DNA of 64,000 nucleotides from Methanobrevibacter sp. TLL-48-HuF1 (GCF_023617305.1 NZ_CP081485.1:858501-922500); one strand, 5' to 3'; shown: positions 37,201 to 47,324, counted from the stretch's first letter. Notes: generated by a model from the sequence alone, not told the origin. Numbers and translations are program-made.

Positions 37201-38877
37201 AACATTATATGCCTGAATATTCCACTTTAGATTACCATTTTTATAAAATGCCCATATTTTATCACCTCCCAAAACATAAAAATCACCATTTTCATCAATG
37301 ACTGGAGATGCATAATAATTACCTGACGGAGCTGTACCTATAGTATAATTCCAAACATAACCTACCTCTTTTAAACCCACATATGGAGAATTTTTTGAAT
37401 TTTGAGCATCATAACCAGTCATTGCCCATTGATTTTCAATAACTGCACGATCAGAATCTGCAACAATTGGTTGATTAAATTTAATTTCACTAATGCATAA
37501 TGTATTTAATAGATTAAAATTAGTAGATACAACTGTATTATCAGCTACACCAATAGTCTGAGGACTATTAATAAATGTATTATTCACAAATAGATAATTT
37601 CCAGAAGAAATAAATACTGTGTCATTGGTTGTTTTTGTATGGTTTATAAAAGTATTATTATAAACTTGTAAGTATGGAACTCCACCGATTGTTTCATTAT
37701 CATGATAATCAGAATTATATGCACAGATAGCTTGCCCAATTACAGCACTGTTGTGAACAAAATTAGAACCGTGTACATTTAAATATCCTCCATTTAATAC
37801 AGAAATCGCTCCTCCACGACCAAGAGTAGTTGTAGATTCATTAGTGAAATCACCGCAAAGATTGTTATTATCATTAAAATTACAATTCTCAATTGTTACA
37901 TTGTATGTAGAAATATAGTTATATGCACCTATTGCTCCTCCACCATTATTAGTAGTACAATTATTATCTGTAAAAGTAGAATTATACACTTCTAATTTAC
38001 TGTAAGAATATAAAGCTCCACCATTCCATCCTGCAGTATTACTAATGAATTCAGAATTTAAAATACGAGTATATGCATTGCAATGAGTATGAATTGCACC
38101 TGCCCAAAATCTAGCAGAATTACCAGTAAATTTAGAATTAGTTACATTTAAAATACCACAATTGTTAATAGCTCCAGGAGCATAAGTAGCAATATTATTT
38201 ATAAAATTACAGTTTTCAACATTCATACGAACATTATTTACACTTTGTTGATTATAATTAGTTATAACACCAAAAGAACTAGTACAATTAGTAAAAGTAC
38301 AATCTGTAATATCCATAAATCCATTTGTATTATAAACTACAGATTTATGATTAGAACCTACAGTAATATTAGTAAAAGTACAATTTTCCAATTTACTATT
38401 CCCACTTAATTGAATAAGCATATCACAATTACTATCTTTAAAATTCACATTTTTAAAAGTAATATCATAATCACCATTGCTTAAAAATGGAATTAAATTA
38501 GGATTATTAACTGTAAAATAACTATTTTCAGATCCAATTATAATAACATTATTATTAAAAGTGATTTGGGAATCTGCAACAAATTCCTTGTCATTCAAAT
38601 GAAGTATAAAATTGTCTGAACCTTCAACACAGCAATCATATAACTCATCCCAACTGTCTACATTTCTTTCATCAATACTTCTCAAAACATTTCCATTATT
38701 TTGATTTATTTCAACATTATCATTCGATGCATCATTACTTAGTAAAACAGACCCATCATCTACATCAGAATAACTAATTTCAGTAGTAGAATTGTCATTT
38801 AAATCCGTAGCACTAACTGCACCAATACTAAATACCAATAATAAAAAAATAAACATTATCCTTTTAGTATTTAACAA
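34261..38877 (-). CDS. Giant adhesin-like protein (ALP 5): beta-helix, PQQ-type beta-propeller, Ig-like repeats
   Basis: 1,538 residues from the TTG at 38877; GGAGG sits eight bases upstream, and an in-frame TTG at 38892 would put that site inside the gene. In order: a signal peptide (MFIFLLLVFSIGAVSA); a beta-helix with NCTFTN/NSKFTGN repeats (about 95-470); a PQQ-like beta-propeller (about 482-840; motifs SPVIDENGDFYV, APIMDKQGNIWI, SPAMDKDGSIYF); five ~87-residue Ig-like repeats; and three NGxxY modules ending in RLMAGEYIITSYWNDF. There is no transmembrane segment. The propeller may bind a ligand or simply act as a spacer. Its C-terminal ~90 residues nearly match those of the divergent ALP 6. 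Confidence 0.86.
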   Translation of the reverse strand: MLNTKRIMFIFLLLVFSIGAVSATDLNDNSTTEISYSDVDDGSVLLSNDASNDNVEINQNNGNVLRSIDERNVDSWDELYDCCVEGSDNFILHLNDKEFVADSQITFNNNVIIIGSENSYFTVNNPNLIPFLSNGDYDITFKNVNFKDSNCDMLIQLSGNSKLENCTFTNITVGSNHKSVVYNTNGFMDITDCTFTNCTSSFGVITNYNQQSVNNVRMNVENCNFINNIATYAPGAINNCGILNVTNSKFTGNSARFWAGAIHTHCNAYTRILNSEFISNTAGWNGGALYSYSKLEVYNSTFTDNNCTTNNGGGAIGAYNYISTYNVTIENCNFNDNNNLCGDFTNESTTTLGRGGAISVLNGGYLNVHGSNFVHNSAVIGQAICAYNSDYHDNETIGGVPYLQVYNNTFINHTKTTNDTVFISSGNYLFVNNTFINSPQTIGVADNTVVSTNFNLLNTLCISEIKFNQPIVADSDRAVIENQWAMTGYDAQNSKNSPYVGLKEVGYVWNYTIGTAPSGNYYASPVIDENGDFYVLGGDKIWAFYKNGNLKWNIQAYNVRGLALDSKGYLIAPVKGNKLVVLNATTGTATGANIFQASSVYEPMIGEDGNIYVAGEYEYDGGFVPIVKYYNSTHYSSDGGYDYSYKSLLDVSPLNSAPIMDKQGNIWINSDKGLYCVNSTSGVVLANYAGVGENKVRPLSNGNVVFSYSGNPKAIYALTSNGVLWNTTLPDSVKSWALDNINNVLYVSTYKGIYKFNQLTGDISLVNSSLKPNHMLVDAEGVVYCFTASSASSLSALDKNGTLMWSFGYGGRITGSPAMDKDGSIYFTSNDGHLYVLNPAKTNPNMTVEAKNINVDDSSEIIAKLPSNAAGNVIFTVNNKNYTVAIERGIAKLNIEGLAFGTYDVVANFAGDIRYLPSENKTSFNVSKWNSTVILSVNNIKVGEDAVINIAVPEDVTGLVTVTIDGKSYTVLINNGKGSLTLSNLVANSYPITAKYDGNYKYTEGENSTTLTVAKMPSAVNVTANNIKFGEDAVINIAVPNVVLGVATVVVNGKSYNVAIVDEKGVLTISNLAANDYDVKAVYLGDNKYLSSENTTKFTVSKVGSFVNVAVSDIKVGDEAVINIAVPDDATGNVTVNISGKSYNVTTKYGMASIKVAGLANGTYDVKAVYLGDNKYLSSENTTKFTVSKVSDYNMTVDIADIIKGENATITVITPKDGTGSVVVTINGTDYKGSVTNGTAKVIIPGLDEGTYKVVTFYTGDAKYDSMIVNGTITVNKNTKTTLTMDDVVKYFKGAQNLTAKLVDAFGNPIANATVYFTVNGKVYAKTTDKNGTASMGIGLVPNEYKVNAVFNGTKDHDKATANATVTIKNTVFGNDTTLYFCNGTKYVAKFLDSNGKALANTTVKFNINGVFYTRVTDENGTAGLGIRLDPKSYVITAYNPATGEERANNITVMPTLVTKDLSMKYLDGSNFTALTLDGQGKPLANQNVSFNVNGVFYHKVTNKDGIASLGIRLMAGEYIITSYWNDFQTGNTIKISP
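35309..35389. repeat. Direct repeat within ALP 5 (copy 1)
   Basis: 81 bp, one difference from 35570-35650. The offset of 261 bp equals one 87-residue Ig-like repeat. Confidence 0.85.
35570..35650. repeat. Direct repeat within ALP 5 (copy 2)
   Basis: Counterpart of 35309-35389. Confidence 0.85.
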
Positions 38878-39184
38878 TTTAATTTCCTCCAATTAATTAT
38901 TAAAACAAATTAACATAGATTTAAAATCTCCACAAAAACAATATACAAATATTACATTATAAAAATTAAAGTTAACTTGTTCATATAAACAATATAATAT
39001 TCATTATACTTAAATATATTTAGAAACATATCCTAATCAATATTAGAAATTAAAATTATTCATTCAATAAATTTATTAAATAATTGAATAATTTTCGAAA
39101 ATTATTATAAAACAATACATATTGCATAAAAATCAATAAGATTATATTACTTACTTAATAACATATAAGTAACTTGGTGATTAT
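38878..39184. other. Divergent control region between two giant ALP genes
   Basis: About 300 bp. Ribosome-binding sites lie at both ends (GGAGG for the left gene, GGTGAT for the right). It contains several AT-rich palindromes, for example AATTTTCGAAAATT near 39090 and TTACTTA...TAAGTAA near 39150. TATA-like sequences are too frequent to single one out. No gene is visible. Confidence 0.45.
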
Positions 39185-42100
39185 ATGAAATTAAAACCTA
39201 TATTTATTGCAATATTTTTTATTTGTGCAATTTTTTCACTAGCTAATGTTAGTGCACAAGATTCAAATAACCTGAATTCTAGTGAAATACAAGATACAGA
39301 TAATATTGAAACTTTTACACTAAATGGCGAAAATACAGTTAATTATAATGAAAACTATATTAATAACAGACCTTCTACAAATAGCAATGATGAATATGTA
39401 GATACTCCAAATAATATGAATCTTAGCATAAATGTTGAAACTATCCAAAGTGATAATACTACAATTAAAGTTAATTTTGAAGGAAAACTCTTATGCGGAG
39501 AAAGTTATTTTAAAAACCAGTCAATATATGTTTTTGAAAATAATAAATTAATCCAATCAATTCCAATATCAAGCCTTGATGTTCCAAAATATCAACATTC
39601 TCCTAATATTTACTCTTTAAATACCAGCATTTCCTACCAAATTTCAGATAATAGTCAATTAAGAGTGCAATTTCTTAAATCGGATTCAAATACATTAATA
39701 TTTCAGAAATTACACAAAGTAACTTACACTAATTTAACAACAGATTCAATTATTATTGACAATAACTTCTACTCTGATAATTCATGGGTCAATTCTATTG
39801 AATCCATTCAAAAAGCTCTAGATTTAGTTAAAACTAATGGGACAATTTATATTTCAAATATTAATATAATAGCTAATAAAACTTTAGTTATTAATAAATC
39901 TGTTACAATAATCGGGAACAACACTACTTTTAATGGCATTGGAAACTCCAATATGTTTCAAATAGCTCAAAATACCCAGGTTAATCTTATCAATTTAACT
40001 TTTACCAATACCACTAGTTATCTTATTAAAAATAATGGAATAACTAATATTTTTAATTCTACATTTAAAGATATTGACGGGAAGGCAATTAAAAATGTAG
40101 GAAACTTAAAATTAATAAATACGACTTTTGAAAATATTAATCCCAATTATAAAAATCCACAAGCGATTTATTCTGTAAATTATGATGACACCGGAATAAT
40201 TTATAACAATGGAAATTTACAAATTAATGACGGCCATTTTAACAATATTTATCTTCCAAAACAAGTGAAAATTGGTAACAAATCCATGATTGAAGAAGGT
40301 TTAATATATAATTTAGAAAAGGGATGCGCAACAATTTCCAACACTCAATTTAACAATATAAATACAAGAGCAATTAAAAATATAGGTAATTTAAAAATAA
40401 TAAACAGCACTTTTGAAAATATAACCTCAAATGGTCTATGTATAACTATCAACTCTACAACACCACAAAATTTAGGAAATAATATTATTTACCAATCATA
40501 TACTGGAAAACGAGAAAATTCATTAGATGGAAGCGGAATATTTAATTCAAACAACTTAATCATTGAAAATTCAATATTTAACAATATTAAATCTACAAGT
40601 ACACTTTATAATTTAGGAATTGGAAATATTAACAACACCACATTCATAAATATTACTGCAGTTAATGTTAATGGCGGATCACTATACAACAAAGGAACTT
40701 TAAATATTACAAACCTGTTAATAAAAAATTCTACTGCACAGACTGGTGGTGGAATATATAATATAGGCAGTTTAAATCTTTTAAATAGTACAATAACATT
40801 ATCTGGTTCAAAATCTGTTGGAGGAGCTATTGGAAATGCAGGTAATTTAACTATAAATAATACAATACTCGACAACAATGGCTTTAACACATATCTTCAA
40901 AATGGAAACCCGGGTAATGCAATATATAACTATGAAACTGGAAATTGTATTATAACAAACTCCATAATTAAGAACAACATTATAAACCCAATTATTAGTT
41001 ATTTAACTGTTTATTATGGTGCAGTATACAATGAAGGAACATTATCAATAACAAAAAGTATTTTTGATAACAATAACGGTCATCAACCTCCTATTGCAAT
41101 AACTTACTTATCAGGAACCTTCAATATTTACAATACTGGAAAATTAGAATCCACTTACAATTTATTTACCAATACCAATCACATATATGTAGATAAAAAT
41201 GCAGTAAACTACGGAGAACCATTAAATTTTATATTTAATACTGGGCGCGCATTTGTTAATTATAATTACTTCTCTACAAATAGTAACCCTTATCCAGAGG
41301 ATGCCAGCTGTATTGTAAATGATTATTTTATTTTCCAATTTGAACCAGAGTACCAATCTTTACAAATCGGAGAAATTTCCCCTATTAAAATAAGTTTAAA
41401 ATTAGCTAATGGAAAAGTATTTACAGATTATAACTTACTTCCGGATATGAATGTTACATTTACCACTATAATTGATGGAAAAGAAGTAAATATAACTAAA
41501 CCTTTAATAAATGGAACCACCGTATTAGAATATAATTACACTTCTCAAAAAGGCCAATACAAAGTTTATGCTAATTTAGGAGGACACACAGAAGAAATAA
41601 TTCTTGATGTTGGAAAAGAAACTTCAAAAATAGATGTGGATTTCAATAACAACATTATCTACGGTGAAGATGCAATATTTAAAATTAAAGTAAACGGAAA
41701 CTACACACACATCCCAACTGGAAATGTAACAGTCATTATTAACGATAAAAAATATTCCATAAACTTAACTAATGGATTAGCTAATTTAACACTCACTAAT
41801 TTAACACCTGGAACTTATAGTATTAAAATAATTTACGAAGGCGACTCAGATTATGCTAAAGTCTTCTATTACTGCAATTATACTGTAAATAAACATCCAA
41901 CTACATTAAATATTACTGCACCTGAAGTTAAAATCGGGCAAAACGGAGAACTAATTATAAATCTTGAACCTGAAGGTTCCCAAACACAAGGTTACTTTTA
42001 CATCAATGGAGAACTTAAACAAATAATTTACATTTATGCCGGAAAAACTACAATTCCACTTAAAAACTTTGCTGTTGGAGAATATAACCTTACAGTTGTT

Positions 42101-45028
42101 TTATGGGATTCAAAATACTATGAAAGCAGCAATGCAAGTACAATTTTTAAAGTAAGTAAATTTAACACTAATTTAACAATAAATGTAGATGATGTTAAAG
42201 CTGGAGAAGATGCAACAGCTACAATAACTGTAAATCCAAGCAATCTTCGCGGAGAAGCTATACTCTGTGTAAATGGCATAAATACTACAATATTTTTAAA
42301 ATCAGAAGTAACAAACATTACACTACACAATTTAACTAGCGGAAGTTATAATGTAACTGTTTATTATCCCGGAGACTCCAAATACGCCCCATCAACTGCA
42401 ACAACAACATTTAAAGTTCTAAGAGATTCATGCAATCTAACTGTAAATATTACATATAACAATGATTTAACCGGAATCATCAATGTAAAAACTAATCCCA
42501 ACACCTGTACCGGCGAAGTTGGAGTTTATATCAATAAAGAATTCTATAAATTAACTCTCACAAACGGAACAGCTGTATTTAATGTTAATTTCACAAAAGG
42601 AAGCAATTACATTTATGTTTTATACCTTGGAGATAAACAGTTTGAATCTGCAAGCTGGAATACCACAATAAACATAACAAGCATTGATTTTATATTAACT
42701 GGTGAGAATTTAACAATCAAAGAGCAGGATAACTCAATATATCACTTTAATTTAACAGACAAACAAGGAAATCCTTACACCTATACAAAAGTTGAAATAA
42801 ACATAGATAACAAAAATTACACAGTAATGACAAATTCTAAAGGTTTAGGTTATCTTAATTTAAATTTAAAAGCAGGAGAATATATCCTTAAAGCAACATT
42901 CAATGGAATTACAGCCAAAAACAAAATTATTGTAAAACCAGCAGATTTAAATATTGACATTAAAGACATTTTAGCCGGAGAAACTGAAGTAATTACTGTT
43001 AAATTACCTGCCAATGCAACAGGAACTATATTATTTGTTATAGATGGTAAAACTTACAGTAAAACATTGAAAAATGGAACTGCAAGTGTTGAAATAGCTA
43101 ATTTAACCTTAGGAAAACATACATTAAAAGTAATTTACTCAGGAGATTCCAACTATACCAATAACACAAAAGAAGTTGAATTCAATATTAAAAACTCATT
43201 ATCCTCCATTACAATCAATACAATTAAAGACAGTATCTATGGTGAATCCATTACTATAACAGCCAACATTACAAGCGGTGCAAATGGAAACGTTACTTTT
43301 ACTATTGACCATGACTCAAAAACTGTTGAAATAGTAAACGGAGTAGCCAAAGTTACATTCAATAAAGTCAATGCAGGAAATAAAAATGTTAAAGCAACCT
43401 ACAACGGAAACAATATTTACCAAGGCTCCTCTGACACCAAAGAATTTAAAATAGCTAAAGCACCTTCAAATATAAACATTATAACTTCAGAAATCATAGA
43501 AGGCCAAAATATTAGAATATATGCAGTAGTAAATGATGATGCTACAGGTAATGTTACATTTAGAATTTTAGGATTATATTCACCAAGAAATAAAACCATC
43601 AGCAACGGTAATGCATCATGGTTAATTTCACCATTAACAAGTGGATCATACACCATAAATGCATATTATAATGGAGATAATAATTATTTAAGTTCCAATA
43701 CAACTAAAATACTTGTAATCAATCAAACAAGAAGTATATTGAAAGTTAATGTTGAAATAGGTGAAAATGAAATAATATTTAGTGCAACTCTTAAAACAGA
43801 AGATGGAAGACCAATTACAGGTAATGTAACTTTAGAGCTTAATAAAGAGTTCTATAAAATAGTAATAACTGATGGTGTTGGTTTTAGAAGCTTTGATAAA
43901 CTTCCAGAGGGCAAATACACATATTCTGCAACATATAAAGGAACTGATAAAATTTCTCGAGCTACTGACAACGGAACTTTTGAAATCAAATCTGTTGAGT
44001 ATAATGTTATTTTAAATGCTCCTGATGTTAAAATGATTTATCATGACGGTACAAGATTTATAGCTACTTTAACTGATAAACAGGGAAATCCTATAAGAGA
44101 TGCTGCAATTGAAATAACAATTAACGGAAAAACCTATACTAAAACAACAGATGAAAAAGGTGTTGTAAGTTTAGGATTGAGCTTGGACAGTGGAATATAC
44201 ACAGTAACTGTTAACTTTAAAGGATTATTAAACTATACTCCGATAACCAGGCAGGCGAAAGTTACTATTGAACCGACAGTTAAAGGATTGGACGTTGTTA
44301 AAATGTTTAGAAACAATACTCAGTATTATGCTATATTTACTGATTCACAGGGAAATCCTCTTAAAAACAAAGATATTCAGTTTAATATCAATGGTGTCTT
44401 TTACACTAAAACCACCAATGATAAAGGAATAGCTATGATGGGTATTAACTTAAATCCCGGCAAATATGTTATAACAGCAATTAACCTTGTTACTGGTGAG
44501 CAGTCAGGTAATAATATTACTGTAAAATCACTGATTGTTCAAAATGATTTAACTAAATACTATTTGAATGCTTCCAGATTCCAGACAACCATCTACAACA
44601 AGGACGGATCATTAGCTGCAAACAAGGAAGTAACCTTTAACATCAACGGTGTATTCTACCACAAAAAAACAGATGAAAACGGTATTGCAAGCCTGGGAAT
44701 CTCTTTAAGACCTGGAGAATACATAATAACCACAATGGTTGACGGATTAAGTATAGGAAACAAAGTCAATGTATTGCCGACATTAATTACTAAAAACTTA
44801 AACATGAAATACCTGGACGGAAGCAGCTTCACTGCACAAACATTAGACGGTCAAGGCAAACCAATAGCTAACCAAAATGTATCATTTAATGTAAACGGAG
44901 TATTTTACCACAAACTCACAGACAATAACGGTATTGCCAAATTAGGAATCAGACTGATGGCCGGTGAATACATCATAACTTCCTACTGGAACGACTTCCA
45001 AACAGGAAACACAATAAAAATATCTTAA
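39185..45028 (+). CDS. Giant adhesin-like protein (ALP 6): beta-helix plus many Ig-like repeats
   Basis: 1,947 residues, the largest gene here. Signal peptide MKLKPIFIAIFFICAIFSLA(NVSA), a unique Asn-rich region to about 190, then a beta-helix to about 700 (repeated LKIINSTFENI, LNITN, LTINNT). About ten Ig-like repeats of ~85-90 residues span 715-1605, and four NGxxY modules (INGKTY, INGVFYT, INGVFYH, VNGVFYH) reach the end. The last one has RLMAGEYIITSYWNDFQ, almost the same as ALP 5. There is no transmembrane helix and no pseudomurein-binding repeat that I can recognise. GGTGATTAT precedes the ATG. It is predicted to be a long fibre-like surface protein with the helix exposed and the C-terminal modules wall-proximal; that orientation is inference. 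Confidence 0.86.
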   Translation: MKLKPIFIAIFFICAIFSLANVSAQDSNNLNSSEIQDTDNIETFTLNGENTVNYNENYINNRPSTNSNDEYVDTPNNMNLSINVETIQSDNTTIKVNFEGKLLCGESYFKNQSIYVFENNKLIQSIPISSLDVPKYQHSPNIYSLNTSISYQISDNSQLRVQFLKSDSNTLIFQKLHKVTYTNLTTDSIIIDNNFYSDNSWVNSIESIQKALDLVKTNGTIYISNINIIANKTLVINKSVTIIGNNTTFNGIGNSNMFQIAQNTQVNLINLTFTNTTSYLIKNNGITNIFNSTFKDIDGKAIKNVGNLKLINTTFENINPNYKNPQAIYSVNYDDTGIIYNNGNLQINDGHFNNIYLPKQVKIGNKSMIEEGLIYNLEKGCATISNTQFNNINTRAIKNIGNLKIINSTFENITSNGLCITINSTTPQNLGNNIIYQSYTGKRENSLDGSGIFNSNNLIIENSIFNNIKSTSTLYNLGIGNINNTTFINITAVNVNGGSLYNKGTLNITNLLIKNSTAQTGGGIYNIGSLNLLNSTITLSGSKSVGGAIGNAGNLTINNTILDNNGFNTYLQNGNPGNAIYNYETGNCIITNSIIKNNIINPIISYLTVYYGAVYNEGTLSITKSIFDNNNGHQPPIAITYLSGTFNIYNTGKLESTYNLFTNTNHIYVDKNAVNYGEPLNFIFNTGRAFVNYNYFSTNSNPYPEDASCIVNDYFIFQFEPEYQSLQIGEISPIKISLKLANGKVFTDYNLLPDMNVTFTTIIDGKEVNITKPLINGTTVLEYNYTSQKGQYKVYANLGGHTEEIILDVGKETSKIDVDFNNNIIYGEDAIFKIKVNGNYTHIPTGNVTVIINDKKYSINLTNGLANLTLTNLTPGTYSIKIIYEGDSDYAKVFYYCNYTVNKHPTTLNITAPEVKIGQNGELIINLEPEGSQTQGYFYINGELKQIIYIYAGKTTIPLKNFAVGEYNLTVVLWDSKYYESSNASTIFKVSKFNTNLTINVDDVKAGEDATATITVNPSNLRGEAILCVNGINTTIFLKSEVTNITLHNLTSGSYNVTVYYPGDSKYAPSTATTTFKVLRDSCNLTVNITYNNDLTGIINVKTNPNTCTGEVGVYINKEFYKLTLTNGTAVFNVNFTKGSNYIYVLYLGDKQFESASWNTTINITSIDFILTGENLTIKEQDNSIYHFNLTDKQGNPYTYTKVEINIDNKNYTVMTNSKGLGYLNLNLKAGEYILKATFNGITAKNKIIVKPADLNIDIKDILAGETEVITVKLPANATGTILFVIDGKTYSKTLKNGTASVEIANLTLGKHTLKVIYSGDSNYTNNTKEVEFNIKNSLSSITINTIKDSIYGESITITANITSGANGNVTFTIDHDSKTVEIVNGVAKVTFNKVNAGNKNVKATYNGNNIYQGSSDTKEFKIAKAPSNINIITSEIIEGQNIRIYAVVNDDATGNVTFRILGLYSPRNKTISNGNASWLISPLTSGSYTINAYYNGDNNYLSSNTTKILVINQTRSILKVNVEIGENEIIFSATLKTEDGRPITGNVTLELNKEFYKIVITDGVGFRSFDKLPEGKYTYSATYKGTDKISRATDNGTFEIKSVEYNVILNAPDVKMIYHDGTRFIATLTDKQGNPIRDAAIEITINGKTYTKTTDEKGVVSLGLSLDSGIYTVTVNFKGLLNYTPITRQAKVTIEPTVKGLDVVKMFRNNTQYYAIFTDSQGNPLKNKDIQFNINGVFYTKTTNDKGIAMMGINLNPGKYVITAINLVTGEQSGNNITVKSLIVQNDLTKYYLNASRFQTTIYNKDGSLAANKEVTFNINGVFYHKKTDENGIASLGISLRPGEYIITTMVDGLSIGNKVNVLPTLITKNLNMKYLDGSSFTAQTLDGQGKPIANQNVSFNVNGVFYHKLTDNNGIAKLGIRLMAGEYIITSYWNDFQTGNTIKIS

Positions 45029-45060
45029 GAGATTAAATAACTAATCTCTTTTACATTTTT
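45027..45060 (+). terminator. Hairpin terminator of ALP 6
   Basis: AAGAGATTA / TAATCTCTT with a 6-nt loop starting at the stop codon, then TTACATTTTTT. Confidence 0.7.
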
Positions 45061-45265
45061 TAAAATTCATTATTATTTTTTCTTCATAACATGCACAAAC
45101 ATGTTATTTTACTTTTTACTATAAAATTTTCAATAAAAATACAATTTAAAAAAAGACTAAAAAAACTTTCCATAACTGCCTTTTTTAAACAATCTTTTTA
45201 TATTAATAACAAGAAATATTAATTGTATAACTTATTTTTTATGATTATAAATTATCGGTGATGTA

Positions 45266-46849
45266 ATGAAACATTGGATTGAAAATATAGCTGAGGAATT
45301 AAGTAAAAGAGATACTGATAAACATGTAATTGCAAGTGGGACCTCAATATCAGGTTCTATTCATATTGGAAACTCCTGCGATGTATTTATAGCTAATGCA
45401 ATCGGAAAAAAATTAAGAGAATTAGGAAAAGAAGCTCAAACTATTTGGATTGCTGATGATCATGACCCCCTTAGAAAAGTTCCATACCCATTACCTGAAA
45501 ATTATGACAAATATCTTGGAATGCCTTACTCAACAATTCCATGTCCTGACGGATGTTGTGACAACTTTGTAGAACACTTTGAAAAACCATTTTTAGGAGT
45601 TATGGATTCATACGGCATTGAAATAGAACATAAATCAGGATTTGAAATGTATAAAAGCGGAATCTACAATGACTACATAAGAACCGCTCTTGAAAATGTA
45701 GACAGAATCAAAGAAATCTTCAATCAATACAGAAGAGAACCTCTAGCAGATGACTGGTTACCATACAATCCGATTTGTGAAGAATGTGGAAGAGTAAATA
45801 CCACCTATGCATATGATTTTGATGGAGATATCATTAAATACAGATGTGACTGCGGTCATGAAGGTGAAATGGATATCAAATCCGGAAACGGAAAACTTAC
45901 ATGGAGAGTGGAATGGGCAGCAAGGTGGAAAATATTTAATGTTACCTGCGAACCATTCGGGAAAGACCATGCAGCCAGTGGAGGTTCCTATGATGTAAGT
46001 AGCATTATTTCAAAAGAAATATTTGACTATGAAGCACCATACCCAGTTCCTTACGAATGGATTACTTTAGATGGAGAAGCTATGAGTAAATCTCATGGAG
46101 TATTTTTCACACCGGAACAATGGTTAGCTATCGGACCTGCTGAAAGTCTCAATTATTACTTATTCAGAAGCAAACCTATGAAAGCTAAAGATTTTTCACC
46201 TAAAATGTCATTTTTAGACTTCATGGATCAGTTTGATAAAGTAGAAAAAGTATTTTACGATGAAGAAGAAGCACCATCTGAAAAAGAAGGTAAAAAATTC
46301 AAAAAAATCTATGAAATAGCTCAAATAAATGAAGGCAGTCCTTTACCATTCAGACCACATTACAGATTCTTAGTTAATGCTTACCAAATAGCTGGAAATA
46401 ACTTGGAAAAAATATTTACAATTCTTAAAAACAATTCCCAGTTAACAAAAAGCTTTAAGGATAAAGAATTCGGAGATTTAAATGAAACTGAATTAAAACA
46501 ATTCCAGGAACGTGTTGACAATGTAGTTAACTGGTTAGACAACTATGCTCCTAAATTTGTAAAATTCCAAGTTCAAGAGAAAAGTGTTCCAAAATTACCA
46601 TTAACTGATGAACAAACACAATTCTTAAGTGATTTAGCTGATTTAATGGAATCAAAAGAATTTAACAAAGCAGAAGATTTACATGATGCAATGTATGAAA
46701 TTCTTGAAGGCCAAGGATTAAAACCTCAAAAAGGATTCCAGGCTATTTATAAAATGATTTTAGGTCAAAAACAAGGTCCAAGAGCAGCATCATTCTTACT
46801 ATCTCTTGATAAAGATTTTGTTGTTAAAAGATTAAGGCAAGAAGCTTAA
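45266..46849 (+). CDS. lysS: Lysyl-tRNA synthetase, class I (archaeal type)
   Basis: 527 residues. Class I LysRS charges tRNA-Lys in many archaea in place of the class II enzyme. The class I motifs are HIGN at residues 33-36 ([11 protein letters not shown]) and AMSKSHG, the KMSKS equivalent. Zinc-type Cys pairs CEECG and CDCGHEG lie in the middle. GGTGATGTA precedes the ATG. The gene converges on the deaminase gene and overlaps it by four bases, both stop codons sharing TTAA. Confidence 0.95.
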   Translation: MKHWIENIAEELSKRDTDKHVIASGTSISGSIHIGNSCDVFIANAIGKKLRELGKEAQTIWIADDHDPLRKVPYPLPENYDKYLGMPYSTIPCPDGCCDNFVEHFEKPFLGVMDSYGIEIEHKSGFEMYKSGIYNDYIRTALENVDRIKEIFNQYRREPLADDWLPYNPICEECGRVNTTYAYDFDGDIIKYRCDCGHEGEMDIKSGNGKLTWRVEWAARWKIFNVTCEPFGKDHAASGGSYDVSSIISKEIFDYEAPYPVPYEWITLDGEAMSKSHGVFFTPEQWLAIGPAESLNYYLFRSKPMKAKDFSPKMSFLDFMDQFDKVEKVFYDEEEAPSEKEGKKFKKIYEIAQINEGSPLPFRPHYRFLVNAYQIAGNNLEKIFTILKNNSQLTKSFKDKEFGDLNETELKQFQERVDNVVNWLDNYAPKFVKFQVQEKSVPKLPLTDEQTQFLSDLADLMESKEFNKAEDLHDAMYEILEGQGLKPQKGFQAIYKMILGQKQGPRAASFLLSLDKDFVVKRLRQEA

Positions 46850-47322
46850 AAATCACAAACATTAGTAGAATTCCCTACTTTGGATAATTCATTTTTCCAA
46901 GATTCAGGGTTTTCTTCTACATATTTTTCAAACAATTTTTTACACTCCAAATTATTTAAAACCGTTATTTCTACACCATTTTTCTCAAGCAAACATTCTG
47001 CACCCATTAATGTTGTATTTTCACCAATTACAACTTTCGGAATATCATATAACAATATAGCTCCAGAACACATCGGGCAGGGAGAAAGAGTTGTGTATAA
47101 TATGGATTGAAGATAATCCTCATGATTTAAACGGCCGGCATTTTCAATAGCATCCATTTCTGCATGCAAAATTACAGAATCGTTTTGAATTAGCCTGTTA
47201 TGGCCGCGAGAAATAATTTTTCCATCTTTAACTAAAACAGCTCCGATTGGAATGCCTCCTTCAGCTAAAGATTTTTCAGCTTCCTTTAAAGCTTCATTTA
47301 TAAAATAAGTATCATTATGCAT
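46846..47322 (-). CDS. Cytosine deaminase-like zinc deaminase (yeast Fcy1 type)
   Basis: 158 residues. The CDA-fold zinc site is complete: HAEMDAIEN supplies His and the catalytic Glu, and SPCPMCSGA the two Cys ligands. The surrounding sequence ([37 protein letters not shown] and a C-terminus with NPESWKNE) is closer to yeast cytosine deaminase than to tRNA adenosine deaminase TadA or to bacterial amidohydrolase-type CodA. The likely reaction is cytosine to uracil, giving pyrimidine salvage. The ATG at 47322 has no Shine-Dalgarno and follows the T-run of the upstream gene's terminator. It converges on lysS. Confidence 0.82.
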   Translation of the reverse strand: MHNDTYFINEALKEAEKSLAEGGIPIGAVLVKDGKIISRGHNRLIQNDSVILHAEMDAIENAGRLNHEDYLQSILYTTLSPCPMCSGAILLYDIPKVVIGENTTLMGAECLLEKNGVEITVLNNLECKKLFEKYVEENPESWKNELSKVGNSTNVCDF

Positions 47323-47324
47323 AA

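Noticed and set aside
14132-45028. Pseudomurein-binding repeats in the ALPs
   Set aside because: I looked for the ~35-residue repeat known from methanobacterial wall proteins and did not see it; the repeats are Ig-like or beta-helix.
45029-45265. tRNA gene before lysS
   Set aside because: No T-loop (GTTCRANNC) or acceptor-stem pattern was seen here or in other intergenic regions.
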